From positions 372,001-436,000 of the forward strand of contig NZ_LR134525.1 of the NCBI RefSeq assembly GCF_900638555.1: a stretch of DNA of 64,000 nucleotides, read 5' to 3'. This document shows positions 28,755 through 37,097 of this stretch, in pieces. Numbering within the stretch: position 1 is the stretch's first letter; the number at the start of each line of letters is the position of its first letter. The notes beneath the pieces were generated by a model. That model was given only the letters and a program-made list of their open reading frames with translations, had not been told where the DNA came from and made no database searches. The stretch is from Neisseria meningitidis. GTDB taxonomy: Bacteria; Pseudomonadota; Gammaproteobacteria; Burkholderiales; Neisseriaceae. Position numbers and translations under genes: made by a program.

Positions 28755-29318
28755 ATGCCTTGGAATCTCCCTATCTTCCTCACATGGTTGAGGGTCTTGC
28801 TCATTCCTGTCATGACAGCCCTTTTTTACCTGCCTTTTCCGTGGTTCGCGGAGGAAACGATTAATCTCACCGCCGCCGTCATTTTTGCCGTTGCCGCCTT
28901 AACCGACTGGTTTGACGGATTTTTGGCAAGACTGTGGAAACAGACTTCCGATTTCGGCGCCTTCCTCGATCCCGTCGCCGACAAGCTGATGGTTGCCGTA
29001 TCGCTACTTTTACTGGTCAAACTCGACCGGACCTATGTTTTGTTTGCCATGATCATTATCGGCAGGGAAATTACCATTTCCGCATTGCGCGAATGGATGG
29101 CGCAAATGGGCAAAAGGAACAGCGTTGCCGTCGCCACCGTCGGTAAGTTCAAAACCGCCGCGCAAATGCTGGCAATTTTCCTGCTGCTGCTGAATATTCC
29201 CGATTTTTACGGATTTAATCTTGTTGTTATCGGCAATGTATTGATGTTTATCGCATCTTTGCTGACAGTCTGGTCGATGCTGTATTATCTGAAAATGGCG
29301 TGGAAAGAAATCGCCTGA
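28755..29318 (+). CDS. pgsA: CDP-diacylglycerol-glycerol-3-phosphate phosphatidyltransferase
   Basis: PgsA makes phosphatidylglycerol phosphate, the committed step to phosphatidylglycerol and cardiolipin, in the inner membrane. The 187-residue protein has the CDP-alcohol phosphotransferase signature DWFDGFLARLWK...GAFLDPVADK (D-x2-DG-x2-AR-x8-G-x3-D-x3-D) in the first third and about five membrane helices. The ATG at 28755 (MPWNLPIFLTWLR) fits the family; longer in-frame starts add unrelated residues. The tRNA cluster follows after 79 bases. Confidence 0.93.
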   Translation: MPWNLPIFLTWLRVLLIPVMTALFYLPFPWFAEETINLTAAVIFAVAALTDWFDGFLARLWKQTSDFGAFLDPVADKLMVAVSLLLLVKLDRTYVLFAMIIIGREITISALREWMAQMGKRNSVAVATVGKFKTAAQMLAIFLLLLNIPDFYGFNLVVIGNVLMFIASLLTVWSMLYYLKMAWKEIA

Positions 29319-29336
29319 AAAAAACATAAAAATAGC

Positions 29337-29365
29337 TTGACGGCAAAAACAGAATCCATAATAAT
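29337..29365 (+). promoter_or_regulatory. Promoter of the tRNA cluster
   Basis: TTGACG (29337-29342) and AATAAT (29360-29365) have 17-base spacing, followed about 30 bases later by the first tRNA-Gly. Confidence 0.6.
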
Positions 29366-29397
29366 TGCGTCTCTTCGATGTTGGAGAATGAAATCGG

Positions 29398-29473
29398 GCG
29401 GGAATAGCTCAGTTGGTAGAGCGCAACCTTGCCAAGGTTGAGGTCGCGAGTTCGAGACTCGTTTCCCGCTCCA
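29398..29473 (+). tRNA. tRNA-Gly (GCC), copy 1
   Basis: A 76-nt cloverleaf with acceptor GCGGGAA/TTCCCGC, anticodon loop CTTGCCA (GCC), T-loop TTCGAGA and encoded CCA. Confidence 0.95.
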
Positions 29474-29498
29474 AAAATTTCATTTTCCCACAATCATT

Positions 29499-29574
29499 GC
29501 GGGAATAGCTCAGTTGGTAGAGCGCAACCTTGCCAAGGTTGAGGTCGCGAGTTCGAGACTCGTTTCCCGCTCCA
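29499..29574 (+). tRNA. tRNA-Gly (GCC), copy 2
   Basis: Identical in sequence to copy 1 and separated from it by 25 bases; clearly a tandem duplication within one transcript. Confidence 0.95.
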
Positions 29575-29597
29575 AGTTTTATTTCAAACATATCAAC

Positions 29598-29673
29598 GCG
29601 GGAATAGCTCAGTTGGTAGAGCGCAACCTTGCCAAGGTTGAGGTCGCGAGTTCGAGACTCGTTTTCCGCTCCA
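29598..29673 (+). tRNA. tRNA-Gly (GCC), copy 3, acceptor-stem variant
   Basis: Same as copies 1, 2 and 4 except TTTCCGC in place of TTCCCGC in the 3' acceptor strand, changing a G-C pair to G-U. Still foldable and probably functional. Confidence 0.93.
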
Positions 29674-29694
29674 AAAACCGATATGTTTGAACGC

Positions 29695-29770
29695 GCGGGA
29701 ATAGCTCAGTTGGTAGAGCGCAACCTTGCCAAGGTTGAGGTCGCGAGTTCGAGACTCGTTTCCCGCTCCA
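29695..29770 (+). tRNA. tRNA-Gly (GCC), copy 4
   Basis: Identical to copies 1 and 2. It is followed 25 bases later by tRNA-Cys. Confidence 0.95.
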
Positions 29771-29795
29771 AGTTTTTTAGATAAGCCAGTTTTAG

Positions 29796-29869
29796 GGCGA
29801 GATAGCAAAGTGGTTATGCAGCGGATTGCAAATCCGTCTACGCCGGTTCGATTCCGACTCTCGCCTCCA
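29796..29869 (+). tRNA. tRNA-Cys (GCA)
   Basis: A 74-nt cloverleaf with acceptor GGCGAGA/TCTCGCC, anticodon stem-loop GGATTGCAAATCC (GCA), T-loop TTCGATT and CCA. The Gly-Cys-Leu order matches glyW-cysT-leuZ of E. coli. Confidence 0.95.
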
Positions 29870-29881
29870 TTATCGTACTAC

Positions 29882-29959
29882 GGCGGGGTGGCAGAGTGTT
29901 TATGCTATGAGGAGTGCAATCTTCATATAGGCCGGTTAAAATCCGCGCCCCCGCCTCCA
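29882..29959 (+). pseudogene. Degenerate tRNA-Cys-like gene
   Basis: This 78-nt tRNA-like sequence lies between tRNA-Cys and tRNA-Leu. The acceptor GGCGGGG/CCCCGCC and the CCA are intact, and the D-arm TGGCAGAGTG-TTTATGC resembles that of tRNA-Cys. The anticodon arm is abnormal (GAGGAGTGCAATCTTC, no standard 7-base loop). The T-loop reads TTAAAAT instead of TTCGAAT, and the T-stem is mispaired. It is probably a relic of a tRNA-Cys duplication. Confidence 0.7.
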
Positions 29960-29971
29960 CCTTTCACAAAT

Positions 29972-30061
29972 GCCCGGGTGGTGAAATAGGTAGACACAAC
30001 GGACTTAAAATCCGTCGGGACTAAACATCCCGTGCCGGTTCGATTCCGGCTCCGGGCACCA
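29972..30061 (+). tRNA. tRNA-Leu (TAA)
   Basis: A 90-nt tRNA with a long variable arm (CGGGACTAAACATCCCG). Acceptor GCCCGGG/TCCGGGC has one G-U pair, the anticodon loop is CTTAAAA (TAA), the T-loop is TTCGATT, and CCA is encoded. Confidence 0.95.
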
Positions 30062-30078
30062 AGCTGAAAATGACAATG

Positions 30079-30102
30079 CCGCTCCAAGCGGTTATTTTTT
30101 TA
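30079..30102 (+). terminator. Terminator of the tRNA cluster
   Basis: CCGCT-CCA-AGCGG stem followed by TTATTTTTTT, 18 bases after tRNA-Leu. Confidence 0.85.
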
Positions 30103-30116
30103 TCTGTCGGACGGTG

Positions 30117-31217
30117 ATGGACAATATTGACATGTTCATGCCTGAACAAGAGGAAATCCAATCAATGTGGAAAGAAATTTTACTGAATTACGGTATTTTC
30201 CTGCTCGAACTGCTTACCGTGTTCGGCGCAATTGCGCTGATTGTGTTGGCTATCGTACAGAGTAAGAAACAGTCGGAAAGCGGCAGTGTCGTACTGACGG
30301 ATTTTTCGGAAAATTATAAAAAACAGCGGCAATCGTTTGAAGCATTCTTTTTAAGCGGGGAAGAGGCAAAACATCAGGAAAAAGAGGAAAAGAAAAAGGA
30401 AAAGGCGGAAGCCAAAGCAGAGAAAAAGCGTTTGAAGGAGGGTGGGGAGAAATCTTCCGAAACGCAAAAATCCCGCCTTTTTGTGTTGGATTTTGACGGC
30501 GATTTGTATGCACACGCCGTAGAATCCTTGCGTCATGAGATTACGGCGGTGCTTTTGATTGCCAAGCCTGAAGATGAGGTTCTGCTTAGATTGGAAAGTC
30601 CGGGCGGCGTGGTTCACGGTTACGGTTTGGCGGCTTCGCAGCTTAGGCGTTTGCGCGAACGCAATATTCCGCTGACCGTCGCCGTCGATAAGGTGGCGGC
30701 GAGCGGTGGTTATATGATGGCGTGTGTGGCGGATAAAATTGTTTCCGCTCCGTTTGCGATTGTCGGTTCGGTGGGTGTTGTAGCGGAAGTACCGAATATC
30801 CACCGCCTGTTGAAAAAACATGATATTGATGTGGATGTGATGACGGCGGGCGAATTTAAGCGCACGGTTACTTTTATGGGTGAAAATACGGAAAAGGGCA
30901 AACAGAAATTCCGACAGGAACTGGAGGAAACGCATCAGTTGTTCAAGCAGTTTGTCAGCGAGAACCGCCCTCAATTGGATATTGAGGAAGTGGCAACGGG
31001 CGAGCATTGGTTCGGTCGGCAGGCGTTGGCGTTGAACTTGATTGACGAGATTTCGACCAGTGATGATTTGTTGTTGAAAGCGTTTGAAAACAAACAGGTT
31101 ATCGAAGTGAAATATCAGGAGAAGCAAAGCCTGATCCAGCGCATTGGTTTGCAGGCGGAAGCTTCTGTTGAAAAGTTGTTTGCCAAACTTGTCAACCGGC
31201 GGGCGGATGTGATGTAG
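30117..31217 (+). CDS. sohB: SohB, inner-membrane S49 peptidase
   Basis: This signal-peptide-peptidase-A-type serine protease has 366 residues. One N-terminal membrane helix (about 24-46, LLELLTVFGAIALIVLAIVQ) is followed by a charged Lys/Glu-rich stretch (about 80-115), then the S49 domain with RLESPGGVVHGYGLAASQL, the catalytic-serine motif VDKVAASGGYMMAC and the lysine-bearing GEFKRTVTFMGENT. Close similarity to E. coli SohB runs over the whole catalytic part. Start choice between GTG 30114 and ATG 30117 is arbitrary. A DUS-pair terminator follows. Confidence 0.92.
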   Translation: MDNIDMFMPEQEEIQSMWKEILLNYGIFLLELLTVFGAIALIVLAIVQSKKQSESGSVVLTDFSENYKKQRQSFEAFFLSGEEAKHQEKEEKKKEKAEAKAEKKRLKEGGEKSSETQKSRLFVLDFDGDLYAHAVESLRHEITAVLLIAKPEDEVLLRLESPGGVVHGYGLAASQLRRLRERNIPLTVAVDKVAASGGYMMACVADKIVSAPFAIVGSVGVVAEVPNIHRLLKKHDIDVDVMTAGEFKRTVTFMGENTEKGKQKFRQELEETHQLFKQFVSENRPQLDIEEVATGEHWFGRQALALNLIDEISTSDDLLLKAFENKQVIEVKYQEKQSLIQRIGLQAEASVEKLFAKLVNRRADVM

Positions 31218-31235
31218 TTTGCCGAACGGATGGAA

Positions 31236-31264
31236 ATGCCGTCTGAAGCGTGTTCAGACGGCAT
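31236..31264. terminator. Bidirectional DUS-pair terminator
   Basis: ATGCCGTCTGAA and its inverse plus T5, between convergent sohB and the ABC-type membrane protein gene. Confidence 0.8.
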
Positions 31265-31267
31265 TTT

Positions 31268-32131
31268 TCAAGTTCCGGCTTTGATGTTCCGTTTCGACCA
31301 CTCTATCCGTTGTCCGATGTCTTTCAAATTGGAATATTGTTCGACCAATCGCGGCACGTCGTCCAAACTCATGGCAAACATCCACAGATAAGTGCCGACC
31401 GAATAGACATGCCCCGCGCTGCTGTAGCCTTTGAGCGTCATCATCACAAAAGCAAAGCCGAACAAAATACCCATCGCCGTGCCGACGCAGAGATAGCCGA
31501 AGGCTTCGCGGTTGGAAATCAGCACACGCAGGCGCGCAAGCAGTCCGTAATGGCGGTCCAGCTGCCGCTCGTCGCCTTTTCGGATAAAGTGGTTGTCGCG
31601 TTCCAAGCTGTTCTTCAGGCGGAAATACAGGTTTTCGCTGATGGCGGCAAAACGTGGCAAAAGCCATAAAAACAACGCAAGTATGCCCACCGCCGACACG
31701 CCGACCCAAAATTCCAGCACCAGCAGCATGATGCACGCGCCGAATATGGATACGACGGATGTCGCGGCAATCGGCAGGTGTTCTTCAAAAAAGCTGACAA
31801 ACTCACGCGACAGGGCAACCCGCGCAGTTACCGCCGAATGCGGGACTTGCCGCTGCCGCTGTTCCAACACAACCGGCACGGCGATTTCGGTATAAATCCG
31901 CGTAAACGTGCGCGTATCGGCAATCCGCCGCGCCGCACCGACCAGCCACATCAAAAGCACAACCAAAGCGTACAGCAACGCCTGCCACGCCTGCCCCGCA
32001 ATCACGGCATTAATCGCCCAGCCGCCAAACACCGGATACACCAGCATCAAAAGGTTTTCCAGTCCGACCAGAAAAAATGTGCCAATCAATCGCTTGCGGT
32101 GGTTTTGGCTATGTGTTTCAACATTTTCCAC
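31268..32131 (-). CDS. ABC-transporter-type six-helix membrane protein without ATPase
   Basis: The 287-residue protein looks like an ABC exporter transmembrane domain: about six helices, with LIGTFFLVGLENLLMLVYPV first and strongly hydrophobic segments near 55-75, 130-175 and 225-250. No Walker A, signature or Walker B motif is present, so it lacks the nucleotide-binding half. No ATPase gene is adjacent. The ATG at 32131 follows AGGGGGG. It begins 12 bases after the end of the original marR gene, so the two were co-transcribed; IS1106 now splits that unit. Confidence 0.8.
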   Translation of the reverse strand: MENVETHSQNHRKRLIGTFFLVGLENLLMLVYPVFGGWAINAVIAGQAWQALLYALVVLLMWLVGAARRIADTRTFTRIYTEIAVPVVLEQRQRQVPHSAVTARVALSREFVSFFEEHLPIAATSVVSIFGACIMLLVLEFWVGVSAVGILALFLWLLPRFAAISENLYFRLKNSLERDNHFIRKGDERQLDRHYGLLARLRVLISNREAFGYLCVGTAMGILFGFAFVMMTLKGYSSAGHVYSVGTYLWMFAMSLDDVPRLVEQYSNLKDIGQRIEWSKRNIKAGT

Positions 32132-32250
32132 ATATTTGCCCCCCTATTTTTTATTTTCCGAGATTGTTTTTTCCATCACTTCAGCCAGTGCATCCAAATC
32201 GGCAAACAGCCGGGTTGTGCGCTTGTCGCCGAATGTGGCAAATACTTTGT

Positions 32251-33469
32251 GAGACCTTTGCAAAATTCCTTTCCCTCCCGACAGCTGACACCCAAACACA
32301 GGTTTTCGGCTGTTTTCGTTTCAAATATCCACTAATTTTACCCCAATACCCCCCTAATCCTCCTCGGATACCCGATAATCAGGCATCCGGGCTGCCTTTT
32401 AGGCGGCAGCGGGCGCACTTAGCCTGTTGGCGGCTTTCAACAGGTTCAAACACATCGCCTTCAGATGGCTTTGCGCACTCACTTTAATCAGTCCGAAATA
32501 GGCTGCCCGCGCATAGCGGAATTTACGGTGCAGCGTACCGAAGCTTTGTTCAACCACATAACGGGTCTTCGACAAATACCGGTTGCGTTTGGTTTGCGCC
32601 TCCGACAGCGGACGGTTGCGGCAGGTTTTGCGCATAATGCCGTCCAACAACTGACGCTCTTCCAGATGTTGCCGGTTTTCCGCACTGTCGTAGCCTTTGT
32701 CGGCATAGACGGTCGTACCTTCGGGTAACCCTTCCAACAACGGCGACAGGTGTTTGCACTCATGGGCATTGGCGGGAGTAATGTGCAGTTTCTCGATATA
32801 GCCTTCTGCATCGGTACGGGTATGTTGTTTGTAACCGAGTTTGTAGAGGCCGTTTTTCTTGATCCAACGGGCATCGCTGTCCTTACTCGGTGTGGTTTGG
32901 CCGCTGACTTGTCCTTCTTCATCGACTTCTATGGTCTGACGCTGTTTGCTGCCGGCGGTCTGAATAATGGTGGCGTCAACGACAGCGGCGGATGCTTTCT
33001 CTATTTTTAGGCCTTTTTCGGTCAGTTGGCGGTTAATCAGTTCCAGCAATTCGGACAGGGTGTCGTCTTGCGCCAGCCAGTTGCGGTAACGGCATAAGGT
33101 GCTGTAATCGGGGATGCTTAGTTCGTCAAAACGGCAAAACAGGTTGAAATCGATGCGGGTAATGAGGCTGTGTTCGAGTTCGGGATCGGAGAGGCTGTGC
33201 CATTGTCCGGGCAGGATGGCTTTGAACATGGACAGCAGGGGATAGGCAGGACGGCCGCGGTGGTCTCGAAGGTAACGGGTTTTTTGACGATTCAGGTATT
33301 GTTCGATCGGCTGCCAATCAATCACTTGATCCAACTTCAATAGAGGGAAACGGTCGATGTGTTTAGCAATCATGGCTTGCGCGGTTTGTTGAAAGAAGGT
33401 GCTCATGGAAAATCTCCTAAATGTCTTGGTGGGAATTTAGGGGATTTTGGGGAATTTTGCAAAGGTCTC
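32251..33469 (-). mobile_element. IS1106, IS5 family insertion sequence
   Basis: A 1219-bp element bounded by inverted repeats GAGACCTTTGCAAAATTCC (32251-32269 and complement at the right end to 33469). It is flanked by the direct repeat TTTGT on both sides. One full-length transposase ORF is present. IS1106 is characteristic of N. meningitidis. Confidence 0.92.
32399..33406 (-). CDS. IS1106 transposase (IS5 family)
   Basis: This 335-residue DDE transposase has an N-terminal DUF772-type domain (about 40-120, FKAILPGQWHSLSDPELEHSL), then catalytic motifs VVDATIIQTAG (first Asp), VYADKGYDSAEN (second Asp) and a C-terminal region with the Glu near RYVVEQSFGTLHRKFRYARA. It is full-length with no stop or frameshift, so the element may still move. 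Its start follows GGAGATTTTCC closely. Confidence 0.93.
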   Translation of the reverse strand: MSTFFQQTAQAMIAKHIDRFPLLKLDQVIDWQPIEQYLNRQKTRYLRDHRGRPAYPLLSMFKAILPGQWHSLSDPELEHSLITRIDFNLFCRFDELSIPDYSTLCRYRNWLAQDDTLSELLELINRQLTEKGLKIEKASAAVVDATIIQTAGSKQRQTIEVDEEGQVSGQTTPSKDSDARWIKKNGLYKLGYKQHTRTDAEGYIEKLHITPANAHECKHLSPLLEGLPEGTTVYADKGYDSAENRQHLEERQLLDGIMRKTCRNRPLSEAQTKRNRYLSKTRYVVEQSFGTLHRKFRYARAAYFGLIKVSAQSHLKAMCLNLLKAANRLSAPAAA

Positions 33470-33833
33470 TTTGTCGCTGAATTCCTGCGCGCTTTCTGTT
33501 AAAGGTGCGGCATGGGCTTTGCCTTTTTCGGTCAGCGACAGCAACCGTTCGCGCCGGTCCTGTTCGCTTTCCTGCCATTCAATCAACCCTTGTCCGGCAA
33601 GGGTTTTGCATACGCCTGAAACGGTCTGTTTGGGCAGGCTCCACTTTTCGCCGATATGCTTTTGCGTGCGGCTGCCTTCGGTTGCCAGGGTATAAAGTAC
33701 GGCAAAGAGGTTGTAATTCAGATCCTGCTGCCCGATCCATTTGTCGAAGACATTGCAAATCAGGTTGATACGGGTGCCAAGTTGGTCGAGTTGGTTCATA
33801 ATTGGTCTTGATATTGACTAAATTTGTGCGGAT

Positions 33834-33988
33834 TATAGTGGATTAACAAAAACCAGTACGGCGTTGCCTCGCCTTAGCTCAAAGAGAACGATTCTCTAAG
33901 GTGCTGAAGCACCAAGTGAATCGGTTCCGTACTATTTGTACTGTCTGCGGCTTCGTCGCCTTGTCCTGATTTTTGTTAATCCACTATA
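33834..33988. repeat. Correia element, full-length (155 bp), upstream of marR
   Basis: Perfect TATAGTGGATTAACAAAAA termini and the internal IHF-type segment. It begins 35 bases before the marR start codon, so it lies in or replaces the marR promoter region. Confidence 0.95.
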
Positions 33989-34029
33989 TAGTCATAATCG
34001 GGACTGATTTTAAGCGTGGGGTGATAAAA

Positions 34030-34058
34030 ATGCCGTCTGAAATATGTTCAGACGGCAT
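34030..34058 (-). terminator. DUS-pair terminator of the hydroxyacid dehydrogenase gene
   Basis: ATGCCGTCTGAA and inverse copy, 19 bases past the minus-strand stop codon, with A-rich flank giving a U-tract. Confidence 0.75.
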
Positions 34059-34076
34059 TGTGTTTGGAAAAGGCAA

Positions 34077-34946
34077 TCAGTGTTCTGCCAATTTCAGGTA
34101 AACGCCGGAAACGTCCTGTTCGCCGTAGCCGGCTTCGACTGCTTTGCGGTAGCTGGCAGCAACGGTTTCGACGGCGGGCAGGGTGTTGCCTGCCTGTTCA
34201 AGCTCTTTGACGGCGAGGTTGAGGTCTTTGGAGGCGTGTTTGAGGGCGAAGGCGGGTGGGAATTCGCGGTTTGCCCACAGGGATTTTTTGGTTTGGAACA
34301 TGGGCGAGTCCATTGCCGAGCCGCCGATGGCTTCGACGATGGTGTCGGTATCGATGCCGAACTGCCGCGCCATCAGCATCGCTTCGCTGTACGCTTCGCC
34401 GAAAATGCCCAAGAGCGAGTTCAAGACGAGTTTCGCGCCCGAACCTTTGCCGACATCGCCGAAATGGAAGGTTTTTTTGCCGACGAGGGAAAATATTTTT
34501 TGCAGCGGGTTTAAAACGGCTTCGCTGCCGCCGAACAGAATCAGCAGCGTGCCGTTGGTGGCGGGCCCGACCGATCCGGAAACGGGTGCTTCGGCAAACT
34601 GTCCGCCTGCGGCTTCGACAAGTGCTTTGACGGCGAGGTTTTCGGTCGGGGAGATGGTGCTCATGTTGACGATGATTTTGCCGGCCAATCCGTCGCGGAC
34701 TCCGTTCAGGATGTCGCACACGGCGGCATAGTCGGAAACCATCAGGAAAATGACGGGATAGTCGCGGACGAGTTCGGCGGTGTTGCCGTAAACTTTTGCG
34801 CCTTTGGCGGAGATGGGGGCAGTTTTGTCGGGCGAGCGGTTGTATACGCCGACTTCGATGCCGCCGTCCAAGAGCCGCGTTACCATAGGCAGACCCATTT
34901 GCCCTAAGCCTATCCAGCCGATTTGTGTGTATTCGTTTGCGGACAT
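34077..34946 (-). CDS. NAD(P)-dependent beta-hydroxyacid dehydrogenase (GlxR/GarR-like)
   Basis: This 289-residue enzyme of the 3-hydroxyisobutyrate dehydrogenase family reduces aldehyde acids such as tartronate or succinic semialdehyde, or oxidises the matching hydroxyacids. The N-terminal Rossmann fold has IGWIGLGQMGLPMVTRL. The substrate motif EAPVSGSVGPATNGTLLI and the catalytic lysine region GKGSGAKLVLNSLLG are present. The substrate is not determinable here. It ends with a DUS-pair terminator, and the his operon lies upstream on the same strand behind its own terminator. Confidence 0.87.
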   Translation of the reverse strand: MSANEYTQIGWIGLGQMGLPMVTRLLDGGIEVGVYNRSPDKTAPISAKGAKVYGNTAELVRDYPVIFLMVSDYAAVCDILNGVRDGLAGKIIVNMSTISPTENLAVKALVEAAGGQFAEAPVSGSVGPATNGTLLILFGGSEAVLNPLQKIFSLVGKKTFHFGDVGKGSGAKLVLNSLLGIFGEAYSEAMLMARQFGIDTDTIVEAIGGSAMDSPMFQTKKSLWANREFPPAFALKHASKDLNLAVKELEQAGNTLPAVETVAASYRKAVEAGYGEQDVSGVYLKLAEH

Positions 34947-34996
34947 GATGTTTACTCCTTTTCTGTTTGTAGTGTAGTGTAATCTTATCTGTTCCG

Positions 34997-35034
34997 ATAC
35001 CGTCTGAAAAGCCTGCGGGTGTTTCAGACGGTAT
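34997..35034 (-). terminator. Terminator of the his operon
   Basis: ATACCGTCTGAAA (34997-35009) and TTTCAGACGGTAT (35022-35034), a 13-bp DUS-variant stem just past hisB. Confidence 0.8.
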
Positions 35035-35040
35035 GGTTTT

Positions 35041-35958
35041 TTATGCGGTCAGCGTGCCTTTGGTCGAGGGGGTCTGTCCTGCCATGCGCGGGTCGTGTTC
35101 GACTGCCATACGCAGGGCGCGCCCGAAGGCTTTGAATACGGTTTCCGCCTGATGGTGGGCGTTTTTGCCGCTGAGGTTGTCGATGTGCAGGGTCATCATA
35201 CTGTGGTTGACGATGCCGTGGAAAAATTCTTCAAACAAATCGACATCGAAACGTCCGATTAGTGCGCGGGTAAATTCGATGTTGTACACGAGTCCGGGGC
35301 GGCCGGAAAGGTCGATGACGACGCGGCTGAGGGCTTCGTCGAGCGGGACGTAGGAATGTCCGTAACGGCGGATGCCTTTTTTGTCGCCGAGTGCCTGCCG
35401 GATTGCTTGTCCGAGTGTGATGCCGATGTCTTCGGCGGTGTGGTGGTCGTCGATGTGCAGGTCGCCTTTGCAGCTGATGTCGATGTCAATCATGCCGTGG
35501 CGGGCGATTTGATCGATCATGTGTTCGAGGAAGGGTACGCCGGTATCCAGCCTGCTTTTGCCGCTGCCGTCGAGGTTGATGGAGACGGTGATTTGGGTTT
35601 CGCAGGTATTGCGGTTGACGGTAACGCTGCGGCAGCCGGCAGCAGATGCGGTTTCGGCAATTTGGGTTTCGGCAGTTCCGGTGCTTTCTGCGGCGGTTTC
35701 GGGGACAGTGCGTTCGCGGTGTTTTCTGTCGAGCCAGCCTTTGGGTTTGCCGGTGTGTTTTTCGAGTTTTGCCATCAGGCTGGGACGGATGCCGCGTGCA
35801 TCTGGGTCTTCTGCCTGCTTTTCAAGGCGTTGTTTGAGTTTGTAGAGTGCGACGGGGGTACGGTAGCTGCAGAGTTTGGCGAGCTTGGACAGCGAACCTG
35901 CTTCTTGGGCGAGGGTCAGAAAGTTGTGCAGTTGGCGTTGTGTTTTAGTCAAATTCAT
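35041..35958 (-). CDS. hisB: Imidazoleglycerol-phosphate dehydratase with N-terminal HTH-like extension
   Basis: HisB removes water from imidazole glycerol phosphate in histidine synthesis. The dehydratase domain (about 110-305) has the metal-binding motifs [41 protein letters not shown] and [18 protein letters not shown]. The first ~105 residues are not the phosphatase domain of E. coli HisB. They resemble a repressor-type helix-turn-helix region ([20 protein letters not shown] and [20 protein letters not shown]). Its start codon overlaps the hisC stop codon (ATGA), so the two are translationally coupled. Confidence 0.9.
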   Translation of the reverse strand: MNLTKTQRQLHNFLTLAQEAGSLSKLAKLCSYRTPVALYKLKQRLEKQAEDPDARGIRPSLMAKLEKHTGKPKGWLDRKHRERTVPETAAESTGTAETQIAETASAAGCRSVTVNRNTCETQITVSINLDGSGKSRLDTGVPFLEHMIDQIARHGMIDIDISCKGDLHIDDHHTAEDIGITLGQAIRQALGDKKGIRRYGHSYVPLDEALSRVVIDLSGRPGLVYNIEFTRALIGRFDVDLFEEFFHGIVNHSMMTLHIDNLSGKNAHHQAETVFKAFGRALRMAVEHDPRMAGQTPSTKGTLTA

Positions 35959-37052
35959 AGGAAATCCGTTGGTTGGCAGTAAAGTTGGCGAATGATGTTG
36001 AGAACGGCATCGTTTTGTGCGGGGCTGCCTACGGTAATGCGCAGGCAGTGTTCCAAAAGCGGGTGCGCGCCATGCAGTTTTTTAACCAAGATGCGGTTTT
36101 GTTTGAGCGTGTCAAACAACAAATCGGCATCGGGTACGCGTATGGTAATGAAGTTTGCCTGACTTGGAAAGGTGTTCAGACGGCATATTTTGCCCAATTC
36201 GGCGAACATCCGTTCGCGTTCGTTTTTCAGGCTGTCGATGTTGGCAGAGATGATGCCGTAGTGTTGCAGGGCGAGTTTGGCGGTGGTCAGGCTCAGTTGG
36301 TTCATATTGTAGGGCGGCAGGATTTTTTGCAGTTCGCCGATGACTTCGGGACAGCCTGCCGCATAGCCGATACGCAGTCCGGCAAAACCGATTTTGCTGA
36401 CGGTACGCATGACGATGAGGTTGGGAATGCTGCCCGCCTGCGGCAGGAAGCTGTCGCCGTTGAATGCGCCGTAGGCTTCGTCGACGACGACGATGCCGTC
36501 TGAAGCTTCGATGACGGCTTCGATTTCGGCACGCGTGAAACATACGCCGGTGGGGTTGTTGGGGTAGGCGATAAAGGTCAGGGCAGGGCGGTGCTTCCTG
36601 ACGGCTTCGAGGACGGCGGGCAGGTTGAGGGTGAAATCTCCGTTCAGTGGAACGCCGACATAATCCATGCCGTACAGCGCGGCGTTGTGGCGGTACATGA
36701 CGAAACTGGGTTCGGCTGCCAACATTGCCGCGCCCGGTTTGGCGGTCAGCATCGTGATGAACTGTATCAGCTCGTCCGAGCCGTTGCCCAGCGCGATGTC
36801 GGCGCAGTCGGGAATGTCGAACGCCGAACGTAATGCTTCCTGTAAACCGCTGCCGGAGGGATTGGGGTAAAGATGGATGGGCGCGGCGGCAAGCCGTGCC
36901 TGCCATTCCTGCAACAGCGTTTCATGTCCGGCAAAAGGGTGGACGGGACTTTCCATCGAATCGAGTTTGGCAAAGCCGGGCGGAACGTCGGCAATCTGAT
37001 ATGCCGACATAGCTTGTATGTCGTCGCGGATGAAGGAGCGGACGGATTTCAT
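35955..37052 (-). CDS. hisC: Histidinol-phosphate aminotransferase
   Basis: This PLP class II aminotransferase converts imidazole acetol phosphate to histidinol phosphate. The 365-residue protein has [43 protein letters not shown] (PLP-pyridine Asp) and the PLP lysine in [16 protein letters not shown]. Length is typical. A DUS is read in frame. hisD ends 45 bases upstream; hisB overlaps its 3' end by 4 bases. Confidence 0.94.
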   Translation of the reverse strand: MKSVRSFIRDDIQAMSAYQIADVPPGFAKLDSMESPVHPFAGHETLLQEWQARLAAAPIHLYPNPSGSGLQEALRSAFDIPDCADIALGNGSDELIQFITMLTAKPGAAMLAAEPSFVMYRHNAALYGMDYVGVPLNGDFTLNLPAVLEAVRKHRPALTFIAYPNNPTGVCFTRAEIEAVIEASDGIVVVDEAYGAFNGDSFLPQAGSIPNLIVMRTVSKIGFAGLRIGYAAGCPEVIGELQKILPPYNMNQLSLTTAKLALQHYGIISANIDSLKNERERMFAELGKICRLNTFPSQANFITIRVPDADLLFDTLKQNRILVKKLHGAHPLLEHCLRITVGSPAQNDAVLNIIRQLYCQPTDFL

Positions 37053-37097
37053 CGTGTTTCCTTAATGGTTGGAATATGCCTGTACGCCGTTTCGGCA

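Larger units (their letters stand above)
32144..33799 (-). pseudogene. MarR-family regulator gene split by IS1106
   Basis: The 5' part (33799 to about 33470) encodes MNQLDQLGTRINLICNVFDK and a winged helix-turn-helix (about 40-100, HIGEKWSLPKQTVSGVCKTL and the wing ESEQDRRERLLSLTEKG). The reading frame resumes on the other side of IS1106 (32250-32144) as VFATFGDKRTTRLFADLDAL to EVMEKTISENKK and a TAG stop. Joined at the 5-bp duplication it gives a MarR protein of about 145 residues. The broken gene now makes a product ending ETFAKFPKIP from IS sequence, lacking the C-terminal dimerisation helix. It probably regulated the downstream ABC-type gene. Confidence 0.9.
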
